A stretch of DNA of 64,000 bases from the NCBI GenBank assembly GCA_036821645.1, contig DAISJD010000005.1, positions 1 through 64,000 of the forward strand. The letters are read 5' to 3'. Both the position numbers and the translations under genes were made by a program. Position 1 is the first letter of the stretch; each line of letters opens with the position of its first letter. Shown in pieces: positions 28,373 through 37,475 of this stretch. The notes beneath the pieces were generated by a model, which had not been told where the DNA came from, did not search any database, and saw only the letters and a program-made list of their open reading frames with translations. The DNA comes from DAISJD01 sp036821645 (lineage in GTDB: Bacteria > Pseudomonadota > Alphaproteobacteria > ATCC43930 > CGMCC-115725).

Positions 28373-28924
28373 CTAGGCGGCGGAAACCGTTGCCCGCGCC
28401 ATCGGCTGTGCCGGTTGCGGGCGCACGCCGCGATCGACGATCTGGGTCCAAAATCGGTCGAGCCGGTTCAAGGTGACGATCGACTCCTTCATGGACGGCA
28501 CGTCGATCGTCGATTGGGCCAGACTGCCCACGTGACGATCGTGCATTTCATTCAATTTCCCGCATAATTCAAGCCCCTTGGGCGAGAGCCGCACGCGGAT
28601 GGAGCGCCGGTCATGGGTTGAGCGTTCCTGAATGAGATAGCCGTTTTCAACCATCTTCTTGACGTTATACGACACGTTAGAGCCGAGATAACAACCCCTT
28701 AGGGTCAGTTCGCCCACGGTCAGTTCCGCCGAACCGATATTGAAGAGGATCAGTCCCTGCACGTTATTGATGTCCTGAATGCCAAGACTATCAAGCTCTG
28801 TGCGGACCACTTCCAGAAACTGACGGTGCAGGCGCTCAACCAGCGCAATCATGCTGAGATACGACTCTTTCATGCCGGTGGTCCCGTTCTTTGTTGCGCG
28901 GGCGGTGCTGTGTTCTGCGCCCAT
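28373..28924 (-). CDS. ldtR: MarR-family transcriptional regulator, LdtR-like
   Basis: Winged-helix regulator. The core LGIQDINNVQGLILFNIG, LTVGELTLRGCYLGSNVSYN and VKKMVENGYLIQERS..DRRS is highly characteristic of alphaproteobacterial LdtR, which controls L,D-transpeptidase and osmotic-stress genes in relatives. I use the ATG at 28924 (MGAEHS); the frame can be opened to a TTG at 28942, and an ATG at 28873 is also possible. No L,D-transpeptidase gene lies nearby, so its targets must be elsewhere. It is convergent with tyrC. Confidence 0.85.
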   Translation of the reverse strand: MGAEHSTARATKNGTTGMKESYLSMIALVERLHRQFLEVVRTELDSLGIQDINNVQGLILFNIGSAELTVGELTLRGCYLGSNVSYNVKKMVENGYLIQERSTHDRRSIRVRLSPKGLELCGKLNEMHDRHVGSLAQSTIDVPSMKESIVTLNRLDRFWTQIVDRGVRPQPAQPMARATVSAA

Positions 28925-29048
28925 GCGCCAGGATCCAATCAATCGACAGGATAAGCACAGGCAGAATCAAGCACCGACCCGCGTTTTTTATGGAAAACGC
29001 CCCACTAGGCTAGTGAAATGCCGTTAATTTTCGACTAAGTGAATCGAA

Positions 29049-29948
29049 TCAATTCCCGTCTTTTCCCGCTAAATACGGGAACATTGCAGAAAAATCTTTT
29101 GCACCCGCACCACTTGTCGCCAAAAGTTGATAGAGTGCGGCTACATTGGCTCCAAGCGGGGTATTGGCCCCGGCACTTTGGGCCGCCTGCTGGGCCAGTT
29201 TCAGATCCTTCAACATCATGTCGACCGTGAAACCAGGCGCATAGCCCCGGTTGGCGGGTGAGGTCGGCACGGGCCCCGGAACCGGGCAATAGCTGGTGAG
29301 CGCCCAACATTGACCCGATGATTTCGCACTGACATCGAACAGTTTCTGCGGGTCGAGGCCCAGTTTTTCCGCAAGCGCAAACGCCTCGCAAACAGCCGTC
29401 ATGGTAATACCCAATACCATGTTGTTGCAGATCTTCGCCGCCTGCCCGGCGCCAGGCGCCCCGCAATGAACGATCGTCTTGCCCATCGCCTCCAACACAG
29501 GGCGCGCGCGCAGGACCGCCGCGTCCGATCCGCCGACCATGAAGGTCAAGGTCCCGGCGGCGGCACCGCCCGTGCCACCAGACACCGGTGCATCGATCAT
29601 GGCGAACCCGCGCGCCTCGGCATCGCGGGCAACGGCCCGGGCGGAATCCACGTCGATCGTCGAGCAATCGATGAACAATGCCCCAACCTTCGCCCCTTCG
29701 AACACCCCAGCGGCCTGCTGATAGACCGCCCGGACCAACGGTCCATTGGGCAACATGGTGATCACGATATCGGCGTCCCGGGCCGCCTCGGCCGCGTTGG
29801 TCGCCCCCCGACCGCCCGCAGCGGCAAAGGCCGCGACGGCAGCAACCGAAACGTCATACCCGGTGACGCAATGTCCCGCCTTCACGAGATTGTCCGCCAT
29901 CGGGCGCCCCATATTGCCCAGTCCTAAAAACCCGATCTTCAATGCCAT
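29049..29948 (-). CDS. mmsB: 3-hydroxyisobutyrate dehydrogenase
   Basis: NAD-dependent oxidation of 3-hydroxyisobutyrate to methylmalonate semialdehyde in valine catabolism. Beta-hydroxyacid dehydrogenase signatures are clear: IGFLGLGNMGRPMADNLVKAGH, DAPVSGGTGGAAAGTL, and GAGQAAKICNN with the catalytic lysine. The 299-residue length is normal. It follows the HIBYL-CoA hydrolase and acyl-CoA dehydrogenase genes on the same strand, completing three consecutive steps of the pathway. Confidence 0.92.
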   Translation of the reverse strand: MALKIGFLGLGNMGRPMADNLVKAGHCVTGYDVSVAAVAAFAAAGGRGATNAAEAARDADIVITMLPNGPLVRAVYQQAAGVFEGAKVGALFIDCSTIDVDSARAVARDAEARGFAMIDAPVSGGTGGAAAGTLTFMVGGSDAAVLRARPVLEAMGKTIVHCGAPGAGQAAKICNNMVLGITMTAVCEAFALAEKLGLDPQKLFDVSAKSSGQCWALTSYCPVPGPVPTSPANRGYAPGFTVDMMLKDLKLAQQAAQSAGANTPLGANVAALYQLLATSGAGAKDFSAMFPYLAGKDGN

Positions 29949-30007
29949 CCTCTTCCTCCACCGTTATTCTTCTGTTCTTCTACATGATTGTGAGATGCCC
30001 GGACCCG

Positions 30008-31114
30008 TTAGGCTTTGTGCCATTCTTGCGCCGGATCGGCAAACGGCTGAAAGAACCCGTCGATGAAGGCGTCATCGACACCGGACACCGTCTGCGGCTG
30101 CCATTTCGGGGCATGATCCTTGTCGACCAGAATGGCCCGCACCCCTTCTGGAAAATCATGAGCCGCCGTCGCCCGCACCGCCAAGCGATATTCAACTTTA
30201 AAAATCGTCTCAAGATCGAGGCCGCGCCCCTCGCGCAATTGCCGCAGGGTCAGTTTCAAACTGGTGGGCGAGGCCTTATGCAAGACCTTCGCCGCCTCGA
30301 CCGCCCAGGGTTCCGGGGCCTGATCGAGAGCCGCCACGATCGTCTCGATCGTCGCACCGGCAAACAGCCGATTGATCCGGTCGAGACGATGGATAACATC
30401 GATTTCCTGATCCGAGGGTTGATGGTGCAGCCCCAGAATGACGCCGACTTCGCGCGCATCCAACAGCGCAACCCCGGCAAGGGCCGCCACGAGATCGGGA
30501 ATACGGGCGGAGGCCACATGATGGGTTGCCATGCCGAGACCCAGCAAATCCGCCGCGCGAAGGCGCGTGCCGGTCAACCCCAAATAAAGCCCCATCTCAC
30601 CCGGCAAGGCGTTCAAAAACGCGGTGCCGCCGACATCGGGAAACAGACCCAGCATGGTTTCTGGCATCGCAACGACGGTGCGTTCCGTCGCCACACGATG
30701 CGAAGCATGCAACCCAAGCCCACAGCCGCCGCCCATGGTAATGCCGTCCATGATCGCAATGACCGGCTTTGGGCACTGTGCAATCGCGTAATTCACCCGA
30801 TATTCATCGCCGAAAAACGCCCGCTTCACCCCATCGGCCGCCGCCCCCTGGGCAGTCCCGATCGCCCGCACGTCGCCACCCGCGCAAAAGGCCTTCTCGC
30901 TGGTCGACCGGATCAAAATGGCCCCCACGCCCGCATCCGCCACGAGATCGCGCATCGCCGTTCCCAATAGGCCGATCATCGGCAGAGACAGCGCATTAAG
31001 GGCCTTGGGCCGGTTGAGTGTAATCACCCCCAACGACCCCATTTTTTCAATTAAGACTTCGGGCAAGACTTCCGGCGCCACCGTCGCGGCCGACTTGATC
31101 ATCGCATCTGTCAT
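30008..31114 (-). CDS. 3-hydroxyisobutyryl-CoA hydrolase
   Basis: Crotonase-fold thioesterase that releases free 3-hydroxyisobutyrate in valine degradation. The characteristic segments are CAGGDVRAIG, DEYRVNYAIAQCPKPV, DGITMGGGCGLG and PETMLGLFPDVGG, the last holding the catalytic acidic residues. I start at ATG 31114 with AGGA 6 bases upstream (ATG 31117 also possible), giving 368 residues; the long open frame further upstream is a shadow of the acyl-CoA dehydrogenase gene. It could be annotated generically as an enoyl-CoA hydratase, but the length and motifs favour the hydrolase. Confidence 0.9.
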   Translation of the reverse strand: MTDAMIKSAATVAPEVLPEVLIEKMGSLGVITLNRPKALNALSLPMIGLLGTAMRDLVADAGVGAILIRSTSEKAFCAGGDVRAIGTAQGAAADGVKRAFFGDEYRVNYAIAQCPKPVIAIMDGITMGGGCGLGLHASHRVATERTVVAMPETMLGLFPDVGGTAFLNALPGEMGLYLGLTGTRLRAADLLGLGMATHHVASARIPDLVAALAGVALLDAREVGVILGLHHQPSDQEIDVIHRLDRINRLFAGATIETIVAALDQAPEPWAVEAAKVLHKASPTSLKLTLRQLREGRGLDLETIFKVEYRLAVRATAAHDFPEGVRAILVDKDHAPKWQPQTVSGVDDAFIDGFFQPFADPAQEWHKA

Positions 31115-31191
31115 CATCGATCCTATACGGAAAATTAAAAGCTCGCTTATAATAAGCGCGAATATTATGTGGGTATTAAGCGCGCGAAACC

Positions 31192-32328
31192 CTATTCCAA
31201 AAGACGCCGGGCGATAATGAGACGCATCACCTCGTTGGTGCCTTCCAGAATCCGATGGACGCGCAGATCGCGCAGATAGCGTTCGACCGGATAATCCATC
31301 GTGTAACCATAGCCGCCATGCAGCTGCAAGGCTTCGTCGCAAATCTTGAAACAGACATCGGTCGCATAGCGTTTCGCCATCGCACACCGCCCCGAGGCCT
31401 CAGGCGATTTTGCATCGAGGGCGGTCGCGGCACGATGGACCAAGAGACGAGCCGCCTCCAATTCCGTCGCCATATCGGCCAATCGGAATTGCAGGGCTTG
31501 AAAATCCGCGAGACGTTTGCCGAATTGCTTGCGTTCCTTGGTATAGGCGATCGCCGCCTCGAGGCAGGCCCTGGCCCCACCGAGCGAACAGGCGGCAATA
31601 TTGATGCGACCGCCATCGAGCCCCATCATCGCGATCTTGAAGCCGTCGCCTTCGGCACCGAGACGCTGATCGACCGGGACCCGGCAATTCTCGAAAATCA
31701 CCTGACAGGTCGGTTGACTGTGCCAACCCAGTTTGCGTTCCTGCTTGCCGAAGCTCAGACCCGGCGTGTTCTTGTCCACCAATACGCAGGAGATGCCGGC
31801 AGCCCCAGGCCCGCCCGTGCGCACCATCACGGCATAAAGATCCGTCGCCCCGCCGCCGGAAATGAAGGCTTTCGATCCGTTCAGGACATAATGGTCGCCG
31901 TCGCGGACCGCCTTCGTCGAAAGCGACGCCGCATCGGACCCGGATCCGGGCTCCGTCAGGCAATAACTGGCCAAGACGTCCATGGTCATCAAGCTGGGCA
32001 GGAACCGCGCGCGTTGGGCGTCGGTGCCGAACCGATCGATCATCCAACTGACCATGTTATGGATCGACACATAGGCGGCGGTGGATGGGTCGGCCGCGGA
32101 CAATTCCTCGAAAATCAACGCTGCATCCAACCGGGTAAGCCCCGAGCCGCCATAATCCTCGCCGACATAGATCCCGGCAAAACCAAGTGCCGCCGCCGCT
32201 CTTAGGGTCTCGACCGGGAAAAAATGCGTCTCGTCCCAGCGGGCAGCATGGGGCAAGAGATCGTTCTGGGCAAAATGGCGCGCGGTCTCCTGAAAGGCCG
32301 CCTGATCTTCCGTCAGGGCGAAATCCAT
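31192..32328 (-). CDS. acyl-CoA dehydrogenase, probably isobutyryl-CoA specific
   Basis: FAD-dependent dehydrogenase. The segments CLTEPGSGSDAAS, GSKAFISGGG, the FAD-contacting KERKQFGKRLADFQ and LQLHGGYGY are present, and the catalytic glutamate is in HRILEGTNEVMR. Start at ATG 32328 (MDFALTEDQ) gives 378 residues; the frame runs 15 codons upstream without support. Placement before HIBYL-CoA hydrolase and mmsB points to isobutyryl-CoA from valine as substrate, by inference. Confidence 0.9.
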   Translation of the reverse strand: MDFALTEDQAAFQETARHFAQNDLLPHAARWDETHFFPVETLRAAAALGFAGIYVGEDYGGSGLTRLDAALIFEELSAADPSTAAYVSIHNMVSWMIDRFGTDAQRARFLPSLMTMDVLASYCLTEPGSGSDAASLSTKAVRDGDHYVLNGSKAFISGGGATDLYAVMVRTGGPGAAGISCVLVDKNTPGLSFGKQERKLGWHSQPTCQVIFENCRVPVDQRLGAEGDGFKIAMMGLDGGRINIAACSLGGARACLEAAIAYTKERKQFGKRLADFQALQFRLADMATELEAARLLVHRAATALDAKSPEASGRCAMAKRYATDVCFKICDEALQLHGGYGYTMDYPVERYLRDLRVHRILEGTNEVMRLIIARRLLE

Positions 32329-32403
32329 GAGAAGGGTTCCTCCGATTGATGATTGCGGGGTCGAAAGGCACACGCCCCGACCCCGAACAAGATGATATGA
32401 GGA

Positions 32404-33450
32404 TTATGCGAGCCTGCCGACAAAGGATAGAACAATATGCGTGGTCCAGGGGACATTGGTGCCCCGACCGTGAAACCCCACATGCCCGCCCCCTTTCGGT
32501 AAGATCGCGTGCACCGCAGAAAGCCGATCCCACGGGATCGCCCGATAGGCCGCAAAGGGGATCCAGGGATCGTTCTGGGCATGCACCACGAGAGTCGGCA
32601 CGCGGATGCCGCCCAGAACCGGACCGCACGAAGCCTTGGCGTAATAATCTTGCGCCCCGGCAAAGCCATAGCGGGGTGCGATGAAGCGATCGTCGAATTC
32701 GACGATCGTGCGGGCTTGAAGAATGGCCGCCCGTTCCCCCCGTTCCAAAACCGCACCCGGTGCCGTCGCTTCCTGCTGCATTGCGTGCAGCATGGACCGG
32801 TGATAGATCCGGTTGCGCGGTCGCAACAGGCACGCGGCGGCAGCGGCAAGATCGAGCGGCGGCGAAATCGCCACGGCGCCGCGCACGGCCCCCGTCTGCT
32901 GTCCGCGCTCGCCCATGAACCGAATCGAGAGGTTCGCCCCTAAGGAAAACCCGACCAGCACGATCCCGGCCCGCACGAGGTCGCCCGGCACCCCAGAAAG
33001 GGCCGCCGCCAAATCATCCGTGCGCGCCGCATGGTAATGGCCGCAAGAGGTCGCCCGGGATGGCCCCGCCCCGCGCAGATTGAGACGCAACACCGAATAA
33101 CCCGCATCACAGAGCGTGCGGGCCATCAACATCACGCAGTGGCTCGTCTCGGATCCGGTCAAGCCGTGGATCAACACGATCAAGGGGCGGGACGGATCGC
33201 CGTCGCCGCGATCCAACCGGGCGGACAGGGCATCCCCACCGTCAAGCGGCAGGCAGAACCGTTCTCCCGTTCCCGGCAGATCCGTGATGGATCGCGCCAA
33301 AACCGTATTGCGCAGCGTCTGAAGATCGCCCCCGATCCAAGGCAGGCGTTCGCGAAAGGGCAGCACCCGCAAACCAGACCACAGGGCACCAGCCGATCCC
33401 CGATCCGAGATCGGTTCAGGGGGGATGTCCCCTGAACCGCACGCGCTCAT
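32404..33450 (-). CDS. YheT-family alpha/beta hydrolase
   Basis: Hydrolase of the YheT/AB-hydrolase type. Visible elements are LPWIGGDLQTLRNT near the N-terminus, oxyanion segment LIVLIHGLTGS, RLNLRGAGPS, nucleophile elbow GFSLGANLS, acid in VHAQNDPWIP and catalytic histidine in GGGHVGFHG. The start at ATG 33450 overlaps the stop of the upstream hydrolase gene by 4 bases, giving 348 residues. Substrate unknown; relatives have been reported as esterases. Confidence 0.85.
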   Translation of the reverse strand: MSACGSGDIPPEPISDRGSAGALWSGLRVLPFRERLPWIGGDLQTLRNTVLARSITDLPGTGERFCLPLDGGDALSARLDRGDGDPSRPLIVLIHGLTGSETSHCVMLMARTLCDAGYSVLRLNLRGAGPSRATSCGHYHAARTDDLAAALSGVPGDLVRAGIVLVGFSLGANLSIRFMGERGQQTGAVRGAVAISPPLDLAAAAACLLRPRNRIYHRSMLHAMQQEATAPGAVLERGERAAILQARTIVEFDDRFIAPRYGFAGAQDYYAKASCGPVLGGIRVPTLVVHAQNDPWIPFAAYRAIPWDRLSAVHAILPKGGGHVGFHGRGTNVPWTTHIVLSFVGRLA

Positions 33451-34319
33451 GGTGCCGCCAGGAAATCGGCAATCGCGGCGATTTGATCCGCCGCCATCAA
33501 GGCCGGGGCATGTCCGGCGTCGGGCACGGTGACGAGGGTCGCTTTCGGCCCGCGCCGCGTCATTTCTTGCGCCGTCTCGGCCAAGAGAAGATCGGAATGC
33601 GCCCCCCGGATCACCAACACGGGGCAGGTAATCCGGTCCCAGAACGACCACAGATCGATATCGGTCAATTCCTTGCCGACAAACGCATCCCCGATCGCCG
33701 GATCATAGCCGAGCCCAACCTTGCCGTCGGGCAGAACCCGGCCGCCATGGCGGGCCATGTGCTGCCAATCGGCGTCGCTCAAAGCGCCGAACGGCGCGTG
33801 GACGGCCCGGAAATAGGCTTCGAGTTCGCTTTCATCGGCAAAGACCGGATCGCGGCCGACATAAGCGGCAATCCGGTTCAGGGACGCCACCGGGATGAAC
33901 GGTCCGACATCGTTTAGAACCATACGGCGGATCGGCGAATTTTTTTGCGCCGCCAACATCATGCCGATGATCCCGCCCATGGAGGTGCCGACATAATCGA
34001 CCGTCTCGACGCCCCGTGCGGCCCGCTCACAGGCGATGAGACAGGCGACATCCGCGATATAGGTCGGATAGCCGTAATCGGCCTTATGCTCCAACCAGGG
34101 GCTGGCCCCGCGTCCAGGCATATCGGCAGCCAAAACGGGGCCGCCCCGTGCAGAGAGATGCGCTGCCAGCCGGTCGAAATCATGGCTGTTGCGGGTTAAG
34201 CCATGAACGCAAATCGTGGGCCGTCCCGTCGGCACCGATCCGGGCCAGCGCTGATAGGCCATCGGATGAAACCCGTGCGCCCCCAGGCAAAGGATCTGTT
34301 CCATAGAATACGACATCAT
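33447..34319 (-). CDS. alpha/beta fold hydrolase
   Basis: Canonical alpha/beta hydrolase of 290 residues: oxyanion segment ICVHGLTRNSHDF, DMPGRGAS, nucleophile elbow GTSMGGIIG, acid in VIRGAHSDLLL and histidine in DAGHAPAL. An AGGGA box lies about 6 bases before the ATG at 34319. It is coupled to the YheT-like gene downstream. Substrate unknown. Confidence 0.85.
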   Translation of the reverse strand: MMSYSMEQILCLGAHGFHPMAYQRWPGSVPTGRPTICVHGLTRNSHDFDRLAAHLSARGGPVLAADMPGRGASPWLEHKADYGYPTYIADVACLIACERAARGVETVDYVGTSMGGIIGMMLAAQKNSPIRRMVLNDVGPFIPVASLNRIAAYVGRDPVFADESELEAYFRAVHAPFGALSDADWQHMARHGGRVLPDGKVGLGYDPAIGDAFVGKELTDIDLWSFWDRITCPVLVIRGAHSDLLLAETAQEMTRRGPKATLVTVPDAGHAPALMAADQIAAIADFLAAP

Positions 34320-34553
34320 AAAATTCCCTAGAAAACGACATGACCGCGACGCGGTGCCTGCCCTTGATCCGGCGTTCAGATCCTGACGCCTATCCCATCG
34401 GTGTCAAGTCTCGACACGCTAAAACAGGGCCCCCAGGACCAATCCAGGCTCTCCATGGCTGTTGCCGTCGCATTGCAGCATACGCTATGTCCTTCTGACC
34501 CCAAGCGGGAGATCTGACCGACTTCTTCCTGTCTTGCTGCTGGAGACTGAGCG

Positions 34554-35720
34554 ATGCATCGTAACGGCCCACTCAAAGATATTCTCGTCATCGACCTGTC
34601 CCGGATTCTGGCAGGCCCCTATGCAACCATGCTGCTGGCTGAATTGGGGGCGCGCGTGATCAAGGTCGAAACCCCCGGTACGGGGGATGATGCAAGAGCC
34701 TATGGCCCCTTCGTCAACGGGCAATCGGCCTATTTCAGTTCGATCAATCGCGGCAAGGAATCCATCGCACTCGATCTGAAGAAACCCGAGGATCGGGCGA
34801 TTCTCGATGCGCTTTTGGCCAAGGCCGATCTGGTGGTGGAAAATTTCCGCCCCGGCACCATGGAAAAACTGGGTTATGGCTGGGACGTGCTGCACGCGAA
34901 ATATCCGCGCCTGATCTATGCCGCCGCCTCCGGGTTCGGCCATACAGGCCCCTACCGCGAATATCCCGCCTATGACATGGTCGTCCAAGGGGTGGGCGGC
35001 ATCATGAGCATCAACGGTCATCCGGGTCAATTGCCCGCCCGTGTCGGCATTTCGATCGGCGATGTCGGGGCCGGGCTCTATACGTCGGTTGCGATCAACG
35101 CCGCCCTCTATCACCGTGCCATGACGGGGGAGGCCACCAAGATCGATATCGGCATGCTCGATTGCCAGATCGCGTTGCTGGAAAATGCCGTGGTGCGCTA
35201 CACATCGACAGGGCAGGTGCCGGGCCCGCTCGGCGTGCGTCACCCATCCATCACCCCGTTTCAGGCACTCGCAACCGCCGACGGTCAATTGATCATCGCA
35301 GCCGGCAACGATTCCCTGTTCGTGAAACTGGTGAAGGCCCTCGGTCTTGCCCATCTGGCCGAGGATCCGCGTTTTATCACCAACGACTTGCGTGGTCAGA
35401 ATATTGGCGAACTGGTCGCCCTCCTCGAAGCGGTGCTGACGACCGAGCCGCGCGCCCATTGGGTGGCGCATCTCGATGCGGCGGGGATCCCCTGCGGCCC
35501 GATCAACAGCATCGATCAGGCTCTGGACCATCCGCAAGTGGCGGCCAGAAACATGGTGGTCACGATCGACGACCCCGTCATGGGAAGCTTGCGCGTCTCG
35601 GGCAATCCCTTGAAGATCAGCGGATTCGACGATCCGCCCACCCGGTCCCCCGCCCCGGCTCTCGACGGCGATCGGGCCCGGATCTTAGCAGAATTCGGGG
35701 CGGAACTCGGGCGCGCCTGA
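34554..35720 (+). CDS. CaiB/BaiF-type (class III) CoA transferase
   Basis: Moves CoA between organic acids through an aspartyl-CoA anhydride intermediate. Family signatures: DLSRILAGPYATMLLAELGA, RVIKVETPG, LVVENFRPG, AAASGFGHTGPY and the catalytic aspartate in GEATKIDIGMLD. GIPCGPINS near the C-terminus is also typical. The 388-residue length is normal. It is divergent from the two hydrolase genes. Substrates cannot be assigned. Confidence 0.88.
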   Translation: MHRNGPLKDILVIDLSRILAGPYATMLLAELGARVIKVETPGTGDDARAYGPFVNGQSAYFSSINRGKESIALDLKKPEDRAILDALLAKADLVVENFRPGTMEKLGYGWDVLHAKYPRLIYAAASGFGHTGPYREYPAYDMVVQGVGGIMSINGHPGQLPARVGISIGDVGAGLYTSVAINAALYHRAMTGEATKIDIGMLDCQIALLENAVVRYTSTGQVPGPLGVRHPSITPFQALATADGQLIIAAGNDSLFVKLVKALGLAHLAEDPRFITNDLRGQNIGELVALLEAVLTTEPRAHWVAHLDAAGIPCGPINSIDQALDHPQVAARNMVVTIDDPVMGSLRVSGNPLKISGFDDPPTRSPAPALDGDRARILAEFGAELGRA

Positions 35721-35781
35721 CCCGTCCTTGCGCGCCTTGGGCGATCGGGTGGGACCGGCCGTCGGTCTTTCCCGATCCGAT

Positions 35782-35816
35782 CGGGCGCGCTATCGTTTGA
35801 GCGCCCGCCATTTTTT
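35782..35816 (+). terminator. probable terminator of the CoA transferase gene
   Basis: A 7-base stem, CGGGCGC at 35782-35788 with GCGCCCG at 35801-35807, is followed after three bases by TTTTTT at 35811-35816. Confidence 0.5.
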
Positions 35817-35861
35817 GTCCCCGTCCTTATTCCCCGTCGTTATTCCTACAAGGATGCCGTT

Positions 35862-37358
35862 ATGAGCGCCTCTGCATTGACCCCGGTTCTCGCCCCCCAC
35901 GCCCTTGCCAAGAACTTATCGAACGCACTGTTGATCGACGGCGTCCTCTGCCCCGCTGCGGGCGGGCGCACCTTCCCGATCGTGAACCCGGCGACCGGCG
36001 TTGAAATCGCACAGGCCGCCGACGGCGACGCCACCGATGTCGATCGCGCCGTCAAGGCCGCCGTAACGGCGCAAAAAGCCTGGGCCAAGATCCATCCGCG
36101 CGAACGGGGTCGCCTCGTCGCCGAATGCGGGCGTAAATTGAACGAGCATAGCGAAGAAATCGCGCGCCTCGTCGCCCTTGAAACCGGTAAGGCGCTGCGG
36201 ACCGAAAGCCGGGTCGAGGCCGGGGTTTTGGCCGACGCGTTCACGTTCTTCGGCGGGCTCGGCGGTGAGATCAAGGGCGAAAGCGTGCCGTTCAAGACCG
36301 ATTCCTTCACCTTTACCCTGCGCGAACCGCTGGGCGTGGTGGGAGCGATCATTCCGTGGAACGTGCCGTTGATGCTGATGGCGCTTAAAATTGCACCCGC
36401 CATGGTGGCCGGCAATACGGTCGTGGTGAAGTCCGCCGAAGAAGCGCCCTTTGCTGTCCTGCGCGCCTGCCAGATCATGAATACGATTCTGCCGCCGGGC
36501 GTGCTCAACATCATCTCCGGCGACGGGCCGGGGGCCGGGGCACCGCTCGTCGCCCATCCGCATGTCAAGAAAGTCACCTTCACCGGTTCGGTCGAAACCG
36601 GGCGGATCGTCTACCGCACGGCGGCTGAAAAACTGATCCCCGTCACCCTTGAACTGGGCGGCAAAAGCCCGATGATCGTCATGGGCGATGCCGATCTCGA
36701 CCGGGCGGTGGCCGGGGCCATCACGGGCATGCGCTTTACCCGTCAGGGGCAAAGCTGTACCGCCGCCTCGCGCATTTTCGTGCACCGCTCGCTCCACGAT
36801 GCCTTCCTCGCCAAACTGAAGGCGGCGGTCGATGCCATGGTGATGGGCGACCCGCTCGACGAGAAGACCGATATCGGCACCATCATCTCGACCGAACAAT
36901 TCACCAAGGTGAACCGCTATATCGCCCTTGGCGAATCCGAAGGCGGCACGGCCCATCGCTGCTCGGCCCTGCCGACCGATCCCGCCCTTGCCAAGGGATT
37001 CTATGTTCGTCCGGTGATTTTCACCGGGCTTACCAATGATGCACGGGTTTGCCGCGAAGAAATTTTCGGCCCCGTGACGGCCCTCATCGCCTTCGACGAT
37101 TACGAAGCCGTGATCGCAGCCGCGAACGACACGGAATACGGTCTTGCCGCCACGATCTGGACCCGCGACCTCAAGACCGCGCTCGATGCCGCCCAACGGC
37201 TTGAAACCGGCGTGGTCCAGGTCAATCAGAACATGGTGGTGCAACCCAACATGTCCTATGGCGGCGTGAAGACGTCCGGTCTCGGTAAAGAAGCGACCTT
37301 GGAATCGATGCTGGAACATTTCACCCATAAGAAGACGATCATCCTCAATATGGGTTAA
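35862..37358 (+). CDS. NAD(P)-dependent aldehyde dehydrogenase
   Basis: General ALDH of 498 residues that oxidises an aldehyde to the acid. Cofactor segment IIPWNVPLMLM with N167, KSAEEAPF, TGSVETG, general base E264 in TLELGGKSP and nucleophile C299 in RQGQSCTAASR are all present, as is the C-terminal GGVKTSGLGKE. The presence of E264 argues against a CoA-acylating methylmalonate semialdehyde dehydrogenase, so it is not the missing mmsA of the valine pathway. Betaine or amino-aldehydes are possible substrates, unproven. Confidence 0.9.
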   Translation: MSASALTPVLAPHALAKNLSNALLIDGVLCPAAGGRTFPIVNPATGVEIAQAADGDATDVDRAVKAAVTAQKAWAKIHPRERGRLVAECGRKLNEHSEEIARLVALETGKALRTESRVEAGVLADAFTFFGGLGGEIKGESVPFKTDSFTFTLREPLGVVGAIIPWNVPLMLMALKIAPAMVAGNTVVVKSAEEAPFAVLRACQIMNTILPPGVLNIISGDGPGAGAPLVAHPHVKKVTFTGSVETGRIVYRTAAEKLIPVTLELGGKSPMIVMGDADLDRAVAGAITGMRFTRQGQSCTAASRIFVHRSLHDAFLAKLKAAVDAMVMGDPLDEKTDIGTIISTEQFTKVNRYIALGESEGGTAHRCSALPTDPALAKGFYVRPVIFTGLTNDARVCREEIFGPVTALIAFDDYEAVIAAANDTEYGLAATIWTRDLKTALDAAQRLETGVVQVNQNMVVQPNMSYGGVKTSGLGKEATLESMLEHFTHKKTIILNMG

Positions 37359-37366
37359 GGTTCCGC

Positions 37367-37409
37367 TGGGCCTCGTGCCGGTCTTGAGACAAGATCGGCA
37401 CGAGGCCCA
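37367..37409. terminator. long near-perfect hairpin after the aldehyde dehydrogenase gene
   Basis: A 20-base stem (37367-37386 with 37390-37409) with one G-T wobble and a three-base loop AGA. It lacks a T-run on either strand, so it may act in transcript stability, or as a terminator that does not need a U tract. Confidence 0.5.
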
Positions 37410-37475
37410 AACCGGACCCAAGCCCGCCCCTGATCGCCGCAAACCTCCGATCGCCGCAAACAAGGAGCATCGTCT

